Source of the DNA: an uncultured Verrucomicrobia subdivision 3 bacterium
GTDB lineage: Bacteria; Verrucomicrobiota; Verrucomicrobiia; Limisphaerales; UBA11358
DNA: 64,000 nt
Direction: 5' to 3'
Assembly (NCBI GenBank): GCA_903875465.1
Contig: CAIQWB010000005.1
Span: 1 to 64,000, forward strand
The notes beneath the pieces were generated by a model. It had not been told where the DNA came from. It saw only the letters and a list, made by a program, of their open reading frames with translations, and did no database searches. Every line of letters begins with the position of its first letter. The first letter of the stretch is position 1. This document shows positions 54,452-62,483 of this stretch, piece by piece. The translations under genes and the position numbers were made by a program.

Positions 54452-55849
54452 TTACTTGGCCCCCGTGCCCCGCACCACGGCGGGGATGGTCATTAACAGA
54501 ATTTTGAAATCCAAGCCCAGCGACCAGTTGTCAATATACTCGAGATCCAGCCGAACCCATTCGCGAAAATCATTGATTTGGTTGCGGCCCTTGACCTGCC
54601 AGAGACACGTCAGACCCGGTTTTACACTCAGGCGCCGCCGGTGGGAAAGGTTTTCAAACCGTTTCACTTCATCCACCGGCAGTGGCCGCGGGCCCACCAG
54701 GCTCATTTCTCCCCGCAGCACATTGAAGATTTGCGGCAGTTCATCCAGACTCCACTTGCGCAGAAATTTGCCGGCCGGGGTGATGCGCGGATCGTTGGTT
54801 ACTTTGAAGACCGGCCCCGTCATTTCATTCATCGCCGAGAGTTCATGCTGGAACTGCTCCGCATTGGTGACCATCGTACGGAACTTAAAAATGGTGAAGG
54901 GCCGGCCGTTTAGGCCGGACCGTTGCTGGCGAAACAGGATGGGCCCCGGGGAGGTCAGTTTGATCAGGATGGCCACTATTACAAAGACCCAGGACAAGAC
55001 GAGCAGCAGCAGCAGCGAGCCCAGCAAGTCGGTGGCCTGTTTCACGACTATCCGCCAGGAAGCCTCGGGGGTGGTGCGGAAAATGAGCAGGGGGCGTCCC
55101 AGTAGTTCATCCAGACTCGTGCGGGAAATCTGCGTGCTGAAAAAGTCCGCAACCAGCCAAACTTCCACCCCCTCCAGCTCGCAGGCCCGGATGACGTACT
55201 CCACCTGTTCAAAATTGGTGTGCTTGGCGCTCAAAATCACGCCATAAACCGAATGGTTGTGCAGTTCCGCCACCAGTTGCTGCACCGGCGTTTCCACCAA
55301 ATTGACCTCGGCCACGATGCTGACACTGTGGTCGCCGCGCTCGGTGAGTTCCTGCCGGATCCGCGCGAGTTCGCGTTCAATGCCCACCAGAATGAACCGC
55401 CGTTTGAATTGGCTCTGGGCCAGGTGGCTGCTCAAATACCAGCGAATGATTTCCTCCTTGGTGAAAATCAGGGAAAAACTGATGATGCCAAAAAAAGTCG
55501 GCACTGCGCGCGGAATTTGCTGGTGGAAGGCATAAATCGTGAGGACCAGCCCAAAGGTCACGATCAAAATCCCCTTCAGCAGCGGCCACAGTGCCGCCCT
55601 GCGGGGCCCCATCATCGGGCGGTTATAAAAACCCTGGGATTCGAGCACCAGGGGGGCGGCGGGCACCAGCGCGAAGTAAAGCCAGATGACGTTGCTAAAC
55701 GAGTCCGGCGGGATGGCCGGAAATTTAAACCATTCAATCACCACCCCATTCAGGCGCAACAAACTGGCCAGCCAAAAGCTGAAACCAAACAGGCAGGCGT
55801 CTGCCAGTTGGTGCATTTGCATGCGGATATGAAGATCGCGGCGCAGCAT
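54452..55849 (-). CDS. Exopolysaccharide polyprenyl glycosylphosphotransferase (sugar transferase)
   Basis: 465 residues. Several N-terminal membrane segments (~20-135), a Rossmann-like central domain (~145-260) and a C-terminal bacterial sugar-transferase domain with SPGPILFRQQRSGLNGRPF and FKFRTMV, then KWSLDELPQIFNVLRGEMSLVGPRP. It transfers the first sugar phosphate to undecaprenyl phosphate in exopolysaccharide synthesis. Lies 19 bases downstream of EpsI. Confidence 0.92.
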   Translation of the reverse strand: MLRRDLHIRMQMHQLADACLFGFSFWLASLLRLNGVVIEWFKFPAIPPDSFSNVIWLYFALVPAAPLVLESQGFYNRPMMGPRRAALWPLLKGILIVTFGLVLTIYAFHQQIPRAVPTFFGIISFSLIFTKEEIIRWYLSSHLAQSQFKRRFILVGIERELARIRQELTERGDHSVSIVAEVNLVETPVQQLVAELHNHSVYGVILSAKHTNFEQVEYVIRACELEGVEVWLVADFFSTQISRTSLDELLGRPLLIFRTTPEASWRIVVKQATDLLGSLLLLLVLSWVFVIVAILIKLTSPGPILFRQQRSGLNGRPFTIFKFRTMVTNAEQFQHELSAMNEMTGPVFKVTNDPRITPAGKFLRKWSLDELPQIFNVLRGEMSLVGPRPLPVDEVKRFENLSHRRRLSVKPGLTCLWQVKGRNQINDFREWVRLDLEYIDNWSLGLDFKILLMTIPAVVRGTGAK

Positions 55850-55868
55850 GAGGTGGGGGGAGTCTGAT

Positions 55869-56609
55869 TTAGCGGGCTTCGGCGGTCAGGGTCCCGTTGG
55901 TTCGGGGAACGAGTTGAAATTCCGGTACCGTGGCCATAATCACATTTTTCATTCGCTCATACGTGGCCGTCTCCTGCCCCGGCTCGCAGATTGCGAAAAA
56001 GCTGACGTAAGCGAAACGATCCAGCACCCCGGTCATTAAAACGTCCCGGGCCATCCACCACATGCGTTGCCAGTGGTGCGCCGTTAATTTGTTGCCATCC
56101 ACAAACCAGTAAACATACACCCCGCTCAAAACCGTGGGCTTGCCGTGCACCTCCGTGTGCAGGCTGGCTTCCAGATGCATGACGGGCAATTGATAAGGAA
56201 ATGGCCGGGTCATCGGCAGTATCTCCACTTTGGAACTCGCATCCGCGATCACCCACCCTTGGGCTGTGAGGCATACTTGGGGTTTATGAATGCTCGTCCG
56301 GTCCAGCCCCATGAGAACCACGTTCGCCACGGTCTGAAAATGGTTCGTATCGGTGTAAACACAATGGCCAAAGCTGGTGTCCAATGGCAGTGCATTTAAC
56401 ACCGTTTCGGGTTGATCAGAAATGACTCCCGAATAACCTGGCACCGCCTCCGGCAGCACCACCTTCAGATTCTGCGTGCCCGGCAGCGGTTGGGTGCGCA
56501 CCCCCGGTTCGCCCAGCCTTTGGTTGGACCGCGCCCGCAGCAGCAGGCTGCTCGTGACCGCGAGGAGTGCCAGAAAGACGGCCAGCATGGAGATTTTTTG
56601 GCGGTTCAT
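55869..56609 (-). CDS. EpsI-family exosortase-associated protein (DUF3485-like)
   Basis: 246 residues from the ATG at 56609, which overlaps the exosortase stop (ATGA). A single N-terminal membrane anchor (ISMLAVFLALLAVTSSLLL) is followed by a beta-rich domain with RTSIHKPQVCLTAQGW and VYVYWFVDGNKLTAHHWQRMWWM, typical of EpsI. It goes with exosortase and exopolysaccharide export genes. A longer in-frame start at 56846 would run through the upstream gene and is rejected. Confidence 0.85.
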   Translation of the reverse strand: MNRQKISMLAVFLALLAVTSSLLLRARSNQRLGEPGVRTQPLPGTQNLKVVLPEAVPGYSGVISDQPETVLNALPLDTSFGHCVYTDTNHFQTVANVVLMGLDRTSIHKPQVCLTAQGWVIADASSKVEILPMTRPFPYQLPVMHLEASLHTEVHGKPTVLSGVYVYWFVDGNKLTAHHWQRMWWMARDVLMTGVLDRFAYVSFFAICEPGQETATYERMKNVIMATVPEFQLVPRTNGTLTAEAR

Positions 56610-57700
56610 GGCGTCAGTGGTTTGGCCTCCTCGGCGCGATTGAGTTCCGATTTTTCCAGCCAGCGGCCCAGCAAAATCACGCACCCGATCGCCACGGCAA
56701 AAGTAATGAAACCAAAATTGGTTTCCACCGATTTGCCGGCATTCTGGCCAAACATTTCCGCCACCATGATGGTCAGGCACAGGCGCACCACATTGCCCAG
56801 CACTGCAAGGGGCAGGGCGGCCGCCACCATGACCACCCGCTTCCACGGGGTCTTTAAATTAAGGTAGCCATAGATGATGGTCAGCGCCAGCATCGCCACC
56901 AAACTGTGAATGCCGCTGCACGCCGGGGCCACTTCATAGCCAAAGGTGTGTTGCGCGTCCAACAGTTGGGTGCCCTGGCGAATCACATCCGGCGCCAGCC
57001 CTAATTGGGAAATCGTGGCCACGATGGTTGCCACCAGAATGCGCAGGGGCAGGCTGATAGGCACGGCCCATTCGCCCACTGGAATGCAAAACCCCAGCAA
57101 AAAGTAAGGAAATAAAATCGCTTTCAGCCAGTGCGGGCCCCACGCCACTCCCATTAATCCATAAAAACCCGTTAATAGGCCAAGCATGGATAAACGTGGT
57201 TGTTGAGCCACAAACCCTGCCAGGTGCATCAACAGCCCGGCGGCCACGATCCCCATGCCCGGCCACCACAACCCGGTGGGTTGCGCCGCCAGTTCACGGC
57301 GTTTCCACCACACCAGCACCATCACGACAAAGGGAATCAGGATGCAATGTCCGTCATCCACCGAGGGCGCAGTGTAATCATTAAACATCGCGTAAAATAA
57401 CGAGGTGGTGCCCATGACATGAAAGGTTGAAATGCCCAGGATGTCAAAGATCGGGAACCACAGCACCGCCAGCAATAGGAAAAACCCGCGGTTGGGCAGT
57501 TGCTGCCATTCCTCCCGGCACCGATACCAGAGCACCGGCCAAGCCCCCAAAAATGCCGCCCGATACAACAATTCCGGCCACGCCGCCGTGTGGATTTGTG
57601 AACAATACAAAGCCGTTGCCAGCAGGCAGAGATAGGCGATTTCATGCGGCCATAATCCCTGAAATTGCCAGCTCGGTGTCTTTGGATTTTCAACAGACAT
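56606..57700 (-). CDS. Exosortase/archaeosortase-family transpeptidase
   Basis: 364 residues with ~9-10 hydrophobic helices. Active-site Cys261 lies in EVAPACSGIHSL and Arg306 in GNVVRLCLTI. The His that normally follows ~20 residues after the Arg is absent: the equivalent stretch reads KSVETNFGFITF. Exosortases cut PEP-CTERM tails and attach proteins to the surface. A clear Shine-Dalgarno sequence (AGGAG, 57706-57710 on the minus strand) sits 5 bases before the ATG, the best one in the window. Coupled to EpsI. Confidence 0.88.
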   Translation of the reverse strand: MSVENPKTPSWQFQGLWPHEIAYLCLLATALYCSQIHTAAWPELLYRAAFLGAWPVLWYRCREEWQQLPNRGFFLLLAVLWFPIFDILGISTFHVMGTTSLFYAMFNDYTAPSVDDGHCILIPFVVMVLVWWKRRELAAQPTGLWWPGMGIVAAGLLMHLAGFVAQQPRLSMLGLLTGFYGLMGVAWGPHWLKAILFPYFLLGFCIPVGEWAVPISLPLRILVATIVATISQLGLAPDVIRQGTQLLDAQHTFGYEVAPACSGIHSLVAMLALTIIYGYLNLKTPWKRVVMVAAALPLAVLGNVVRLCLTIMVAEMFGQNAGKSVETNFGFITFAVAIGCVILLGRWLEKSELNRAEEAKPLTP

Positions 57701-57898
57701 AGTTTCTCCTAACTGTATAGACTATCGCCCCGGCTGCCTCAAACAAAATCGCCCGCGTTAGCCGGCCATTCCGGTCGTGGGCAAACCCTGGAGCCCCCGG
57801 CTGCCAAACCGTTGTTTGCTGCTTTGGGAGCCTCGGACATGAAGGCTGCTCGTGGGGCTGTTTGCAGCAAAAAACCTTCCCCGGTGCTCTCTGACCGT
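57701..57898. other. Intergenic region between WecG-like and exosortase genes
   Basis: About 200 bases without a supported gene. It contains the exosortase ribosome-binding site at the left edge and, at 57869-57886, AAAAAACCTTCCCCGGTG, which resembles part of the inverted repeat at 58741-58770 upstream of the GT4 gene. A promoter for the exosortase run is likely here but no -35/-10 pair is assigned. Confidence 0.45.
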
Positions 57899-58666
57899 TC
57901 AAGTTAAAGGATATTTAGTGATGCGGGTGAGTTGGCCGGCGATTTTCAGCAAAAACCAAGGGTTGTTTTTCAAATAGCGCCTGGCCAGCCGCCGCGGTTC
58001 CTGGCACAAACGGTAAAACCATTCCAAACCGCTCCGTTGCATCCAGCGGGGCGATTGCCGGACCCGGCCACTATGGAAATCGAAGGCGGCCCCCACGCCC
58101 ACCATCAGCGTCACGTCCAGCTTGGCCAGGTATTCCGCCATGAATTTTTCCTGTTTGGGCGTGCTTAACCCCACCCACAGAATATCCGGTCGGCAGGTTT
58201 GAATCGTCTGCTGCAAGGCTTGCTCCTCCCCAGGGTTTAGTGGCCGGAAGGGGGGGGTGTAGCATCCCACCACCTGCAATTTGGGAAAACGTGCGGTCAG
58301 CCGGGCGCGCAATTCCTCCGCGACCCCCTCCGCACCACCATAAAAAAAGTGACGGCACCCGCTGCTTTCACTCCACCGGCAAATTTCCAGCATCAAATCC
58401 GGACCGTACACCCGGTCCATCGGACGGTACCCATTGATTTTGCCCATCCAAACCATGGGCATGCCATCGGGCGTACAGAGAAATGCCCCGTTCAAAATCC
58501 GGCGAAAATCCTCGTTGGTTTGCGCCTCCATCACCCCGTGCACCCCCGTCACACAAATGTAACCTTTGTGCCGCTCCCGCACCGCCGTGGCCATGCGCTC
58601 CACTGCGGTGGGCAGATTCAGCTTGTGAATCCCCACGCCCAGAACGTTGATGCGGTCGCTAACCAT
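57899..58666 (-). CDS. WecG/TagA/CpsF-family glycosyltransferase (GT26)
   Basis: 255 residues, standard length. VTGVHGVMEAQ, LCTPDGMPMVW, RVYGPDLMLEI and GLSTPKQEKFM are the family motifs; VGVGAAFDFHSG follows. These enzymes add N-acetylmannosamine or a related sugar to a lipid-linked precursor. It is transcribed leftward, apart from the exosortase by ~200 bases and divergent from the GT4 gene. Confidence 0.9.
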   Translation of the reverse strand: MVSDRINVLGVGIHKLNLPTAVERMATAVRERHKGYICVTGVHGVMEAQTNEDFRRILNGAFLCTPDGMPMVWMGKINGYRPMDRVYGPDLMLEICRWSESSGCRHFFYGGAEGVAEELRARLTARFPKLQVVGCYTPPFRPLNPGEEQALQQTIQTCRPDILWVGLSTPKQEKFMAEYLAKLDVTLMVGVGAAFDFHSGRVRQSPRWMQRSGLEWFYRLCQEPRRLARRYLKNNPWFLLKIAGQLTRITKYPLT

Positions 58667-58743
58667 AAAACAATACCTTTAGGTTAAACTTTGCCGGTTG
58701 AAAATGCCAGCCCTTCCGGTCCTGCCCTAAAAGGCGGGCGAAA

Positions 58744-58770
58744 AACCTTTCCCGTCACCGGTGAAAGGTT
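58744..58770. promoter_or_regulatory. Inverted repeat AACCTTTC...GAAAGGTT between divergent glycosyltransferase genes
   Basis: Perfect 8-bp arms (58744-58751 and 58763-58770) with an 11-base centre. It is placed between two divergent genes, the usual position of an operator. No U-run follows, so a terminator is unlikely. Confidence 0.4.
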
Positions 58771-58821
58771 CAAAATAACTCCCGTCTTAGAAAACGTTGG
58801 TTGGTCTCGTATGTCCTAGTC

Positions 58822-60054
58822 ATGAAGTTGCTCGTCTTTGCCCATACACCACCGCCGCACCACGGCCAAAGTTACATGGTCGGCCTCATGCTCAATCACT
58901 TTGGGGGGGACCAGCGCCAGCGGCCCGCCGGGGACCACTCGGCCCACGGCATCGAATGTTACCACGTCAATGCCCGGTTTTCCCGCTCGCTCGAGGATGT
59001 GGGCGAGTTTCAGGGGTTCAAAATATTACTGATCTTCTGGTACTGTTTCATCGCCATTTGGTGCCGTTTCCGCCATGGGGTGACCAATTTTTATTATGTG
59101 CCCGCCCCCGGCAAGCGCGTGGCCGTTTACCGCGACTGGCTTGTCATGTGCCTGTGCCGGCCGTTCTTCAAACACCTCATTCTCCACTGGCACGCCGCCG
59201 GCCTCGCCAAATGGCTCGAAACCTCCGTCCAAATGCGCACCCGCGCCCTCACGTATCGCTGGTACAAGCACGCCGACCTGAGCATTGTCATTTCCAACTT
59301 TAACCTGGCGGACGCCCAAAAACTCCGCGCCCGCAACATTCGCGTGGTGGGCAATGGCATTCCTGACCCGTGCCCAGATTATTTGACCAGCGTTCAGCCC
59401 CGGCGCGAGGCTCGCCAGGCGGTCCGCCGGCAGTTGCTTGCCGGGCTTGCGCCTGCGCCTGCCGATTTGGCCTTGGCCGGCAGCGAGCCTCAGGTGGTGC
59501 AGGTCTTGTTTATCGCCCATTGCAGTCATGAAAAAGGCGTTTTTTCCGCCGCCCACGGCGTCCGGTTGGCCAATGCCGGGCTGGCCGCCCGGCAATCCCC
59601 CCTGCGGTTTAAGCTCGTTGCCGCCGGCAGTTTTGTCAGCCCGGCCGAGCAGCTGGAATTTGAACGGCTCTTGAAATTGCCCGAATTCGCCGGGGCCTTG
59701 CAGCATTTGGGCTTTATTTCCGGTTTTGAAAAAGACCGGGCCTTGCGCGAGGCGGACCTGTTTTGCTTTCCGACCCTTTATTTGGGGGAAAACCAGCCGG
59801 TCAATCTGATCGAAGCCATGGCCTATGGGCTCCCCATCATCACCACCCGCTGGCGCTCGCTGCCCGAAATGTTTTGGCCCGGTTACCCCGGCCTGGTGGA
59901 CAACCAGGATCCGGCGCAAGTGGCTCAAGTTTTGACCCAGCTCGTGGACAGCCACGACGGGCGGGAATTACGGGAAAATTTCACCAACCATTTTACCCTC
60001 GAACACTTTCTAAAAAATCTCGCCGCCGCCATGCAGTCTGTGGAAAAACCCTGA
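58822..60054 (+). CDS. Glycosyltransferase family 4
   Basis: 410 residues from the ATG at 58822 (an in-frame TTG lies at 58801). N-terminal KLLVFAHTPPPHHGQSYMVGLML; C-terminal half with LFCFPTLYLGENQPVNLIEAMAYGLPIITT, where the EX7E motif (GENQPVNLIEA) and following Gly are as expected for retaining GT4 enzymes. The donor sugar is unknown. Divergent from the WecG-like gene; likely part of exopolysaccharide assembly. Confidence 0.88.
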   Translation: MKLLVFAHTPPPHHGQSYMVGLMLNHFGGDQRQRPAGDHSAHGIECYHVNARFSRSLEDVGEFQGFKILLIFWYCFIAIWCRFRHGVTNFYYVPAPGKRVAVYRDWLVMCLCRPFFKHLILHWHAAGLAKWLETSVQMRTRALTYRWYKHADLSIVISNFNLADAQKLRARNIRVVGNGIPDPCPDYLTSVQPRREARQAVRRQLLAGLAPAPADLALAGSEPQVVQVLFIAHCSHEKGVFSAAHGVRLANAGLAARQSPLRFKLVAAGSFVSPAEQLEFERLLKLPEFAGALQHLGFISGFEKDRALREADLFCFPTLYLGENQPVNLIEAMAYGLPIITTRWRSLPEMFWPGYPGLVDNQDPAQVAQVLTQLVDSHDGRELRENFTNHFTLEHFLKNLAAAMQSVEKP

Positions 60055-60092
60055 ACCGGCCGGCCCGCATGGCGCATCGCCCGCCCGCCTGC

Positions 60093-62483
60093 TCAATTGA
60101 CAAACGAAGTTTCATTCGCCTGCAAAAGCGCCTGGGCGTATTCCTCCCACGAGGTCAGCGGGGCCAGCTTTTTATTGCCGCTGGCACCCTGGCGTTTCAG
60201 TGGTTTGGGTTTTAAGGGTTTGACGGTGTCGTTATTGTTCGCCAGTTCCAAAACCGAATCATCGCGCAACTGGGTTTGGCTCACAAACTCCAGACCAAGT
60301 GCGGCTTCCTCGGCGCTGGGCGGCCGCTGGTAAATCCGCGCATAAAGGAGATTTAACCGTTCGCTTTCCTCCGTCGTGTTCAAAAACTCAGGCATGGCCA
60401 CCAGCCGCCGCGCCAGCTGGATCACCATGGGGCTGTTCATCAAATACAAGGCCTGTTGGGGTACCGTGGTCTGGTGGCGGATGCCCGTGACCATGTCTGG
60501 CGTGGCAAAATCAAAATTGATCAGCACGTCATCAATATTCGCCCGGTCCACCAAATTATAGACTGCGCGACGGTTGGAGTCGGGATGCTGGCGCAAGTCC
60601 ACTGGCCGGCCGTAGACGTTGGTGTCCAGCAAGCCGCCAATGGCCAGCAGCGAATCCCGCAGCGGTTCATACTCGAGCCGCCGGAGGTTCGCACGCCAGA
60701 GCAGGCGGTTGCCCGGATCTGTCTGGGCAAAGCGCGGATTGCCCAGGCTGCTCTCCTGGTAAACACTGGAGAGCATGATCAGCCGGTGAATTTTTTTGAT
60801 GTTCCACCCGTTCGTCATGAAGTTCCTGGCCAGATAATCCAGCATTTCCGGATGGCTCGGCGGTTCGGACATGGTGCCAAAGTCATCCGGGGTGGGAACG
60901 ATGCCGGCGCCAAAATGATGCAGCCAGATGCGGTTGATCATCACCCGCGCCGTGAGCGGATTACTCTTGCTGGCAATCGCCACGGCCAGTTCCGCGCGCC
61001 CGCTGCCATTGGTCCAGACCGCCCGGTTGGGGCCGGAAAGCAGCTGCAGGAAACGACGGGGCACCGGTGCCCCTTTGTTGCCCGCCTCGCCCCGGATGAA
61101 CAGCGGGGAGTCGTGCCCCCGCACGGTGTCTTCCAGCACCATGGCCCGCAAGGGGGCGGCCAGATTGGTAAATTCCAAATCGGCAATTTGGTGGATGGTG
61201 TCCCGCAAATCACGTTGCGCTTTTTTGAACGCCTCATTGTCACCGGCTTTGCGCAGTTTGGGGAGACTCTCCGACAGGGCGGTTTCCTGCGCCGCCAGTT
61301 TGTTGCGCTGCCGGTAATAATCCGCGTACGCCGGTGAATCGGTGATTTTGCCCAGCACCGGTTCGGTTTTGGGTTCCACCGTGCTCGCGAAAACGCCATG
61401 GAGTGAATAATAATCTTGCTGCGGAATCGGATCAAACTTGTGGTCATGGCAGCGCGCGCAGGTGACGGTGAGCCCCAGAAATCCCTTGCAGACCACATCG
61501 ATCCGGTCATTGATGATGTCATTTTGCATCCCAAAAAAATGATCGCCCACCGTGAGAAAGCCCAGCGCCGCCAGATTGGTGGGGTTGCGGGCGGAGGTGT
61601 TCATCCGGTCGGCCGCGATCTGTTCCTTGATAAAGACATCGTAAGGCTTGTTGTCATTGAAACTGCGAATCACATAATCCCGATAGCTCCAGGCAAAGGG
61701 ATTCAAATTGGCCTCCGTGTTGTTGCGCGGCTGGCCCTTGGTGTCGCTGTACCGCGCCACATCCAGCCAATGCCGGCCCCAGCGCTCGCCGTAATGGGGG
61801 GAGGCCAGCAGCCGGTCCACCACTTTGGCAAAGGCATCGGGTGCCGCATCGTTCACAAAATCATCCACCTCTTCGGGGGTCGGCGGGAGGCCGATCAAAT
61901 CGAACGAGGCGCGCCGAATCAAGGCGCGCTTGTCGGCCGGCGGGTTGGGCCGCAAACCATTGGCTTCCAGTTTCGCCAGAATGAAGTGGTCCACCGGGGT
62001 TTGGCACCAGCCGGGGTCGCTGACCTCGGGAATCGCCACGGGTTTGACCGGCTGCCAGGCCCAATGATTCGTCGTGCTATCCGTATATTTCCGGAGCGAG
62101 GGCACGCGGGGATCGGGCGCCCCCATTTTGACCCAGGCCGTGAGGTTCGCGATCTGGTCGTCCTCCAGCTTCTTGTCCTTGGGCATCTGCAAATCCGGAT
62201 CCGTGTAGCGGATGGCTTTGATCAGCAGACTGGTTTCGGGATCCCCCGGTACCAGCGCGGGACCGCTTTCCCCGCCTTTCAGCAAACCCTCGCGGGTGTC
62301 CAGCACGAGCCCTCCCTTGACCTTTTCCGCCAGGGGGCTGTGGCATTTGTAACAGCGGTCCGCCAGCACTGGCCGGATTTTATTTTCAAAAAAATCCAAC
62401 TGCGCGGGCGTCAAATCGGCGGCCGAGGCCGTGATCAAACTCAGGGCTCCGAACAGGCCCAGCCATGACGAACAAGGTTTCAT
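60093..62483 (-). CDS. PSD1 / DUF1549-DUF1553 domain protein with cytochrome-like haem site
   Basis: 796 residues. Signal peptide (LGLFGALSLITASA), a PSC1-type cytochrome domain with CYKCH (44-48) and a probable distal Met (LQMPKDKK), then DUF1549 (~160-380) and DUF1553 (~500-760) domains. These proteins are abundant in Planctomycetota and Verrucomicrobiota, are found next to DUF1501 proteins and are presumed to act in an extracytoplasmic redox or polysaccharide-related function that is still undefined. ATGA overlap with the upstream DUF1501 gene. Confidence 0.92.
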   Translation of the reverse strand: MKPCSSWLGLFGALSLITASAADLTPAQLDFFENKIRPVLADRCYKCHSPLAEKVKGGLVLDTREGLLKGGESGPALVPGDPETSLLIKAIRYTDPDLQMPKDKKLEDDQIANLTAWVKMGAPDPRVPSLRKYTDSTTNHWAWQPVKPVAIPEVSDPGWCQTPVDHFILAKLEANGLRPNPPADKRALIRRASFDLIGLPPTPEEVDDFVNDAAPDAFAKVVDRLLASPHYGERWGRHWLDVARYSDTKGQPRNNTEANLNPFAWSYRDYVIRSFNDNKPYDVFIKEQIAADRMNTSARNPTNLAALGFLTVGDHFFGMQNDIINDRIDVVCKGFLGLTVTCARCHDHKFDPIPQQDYYSLHGVFASTVEPKTEPVLGKITDSPAYADYYRQRNKLAAQETALSESLPKLRKAGDNEAFKKAQRDLRDTIHQIADLEFTNLAAPLRAMVLEDTVRGHDSPLFIRGEAGNKGAPVPRRFLQLLSGPNRAVWTNGSGRAELAVAIASKSNPLTARVMINRIWLHHFGAGIVPTPDDFGTMSEPPSHPEMLDYLARNFMTNGWNIKKIHRLIMLSSVYQESSLGNPRFAQTDPGNRLLWRANLRRLEYEPLRDSLLAIGGLLDTNVYGRPVDLRQHPDSNRRAVYNLVDRANIDDVLINFDFATPDMVTGIRHQTTVPQQALYLMNSPMVIQLARRLVAMPEFLNTTEESERLNLLYARIYQRPPSAEEAALGLEFVSQTQLRDDSVLELANNNDTVKPLKPKPLKRQGASGNKKLAPLTSWEEYAQALLQANETSFVN

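Noticed and set aside
57690-57902. 70-codon ORF between the WecG-like and exosortase genes
   Set aside because: No domain or hydrophobic segment, and it covers the region with the exosortase ribosome-binding site; judged non-coding.
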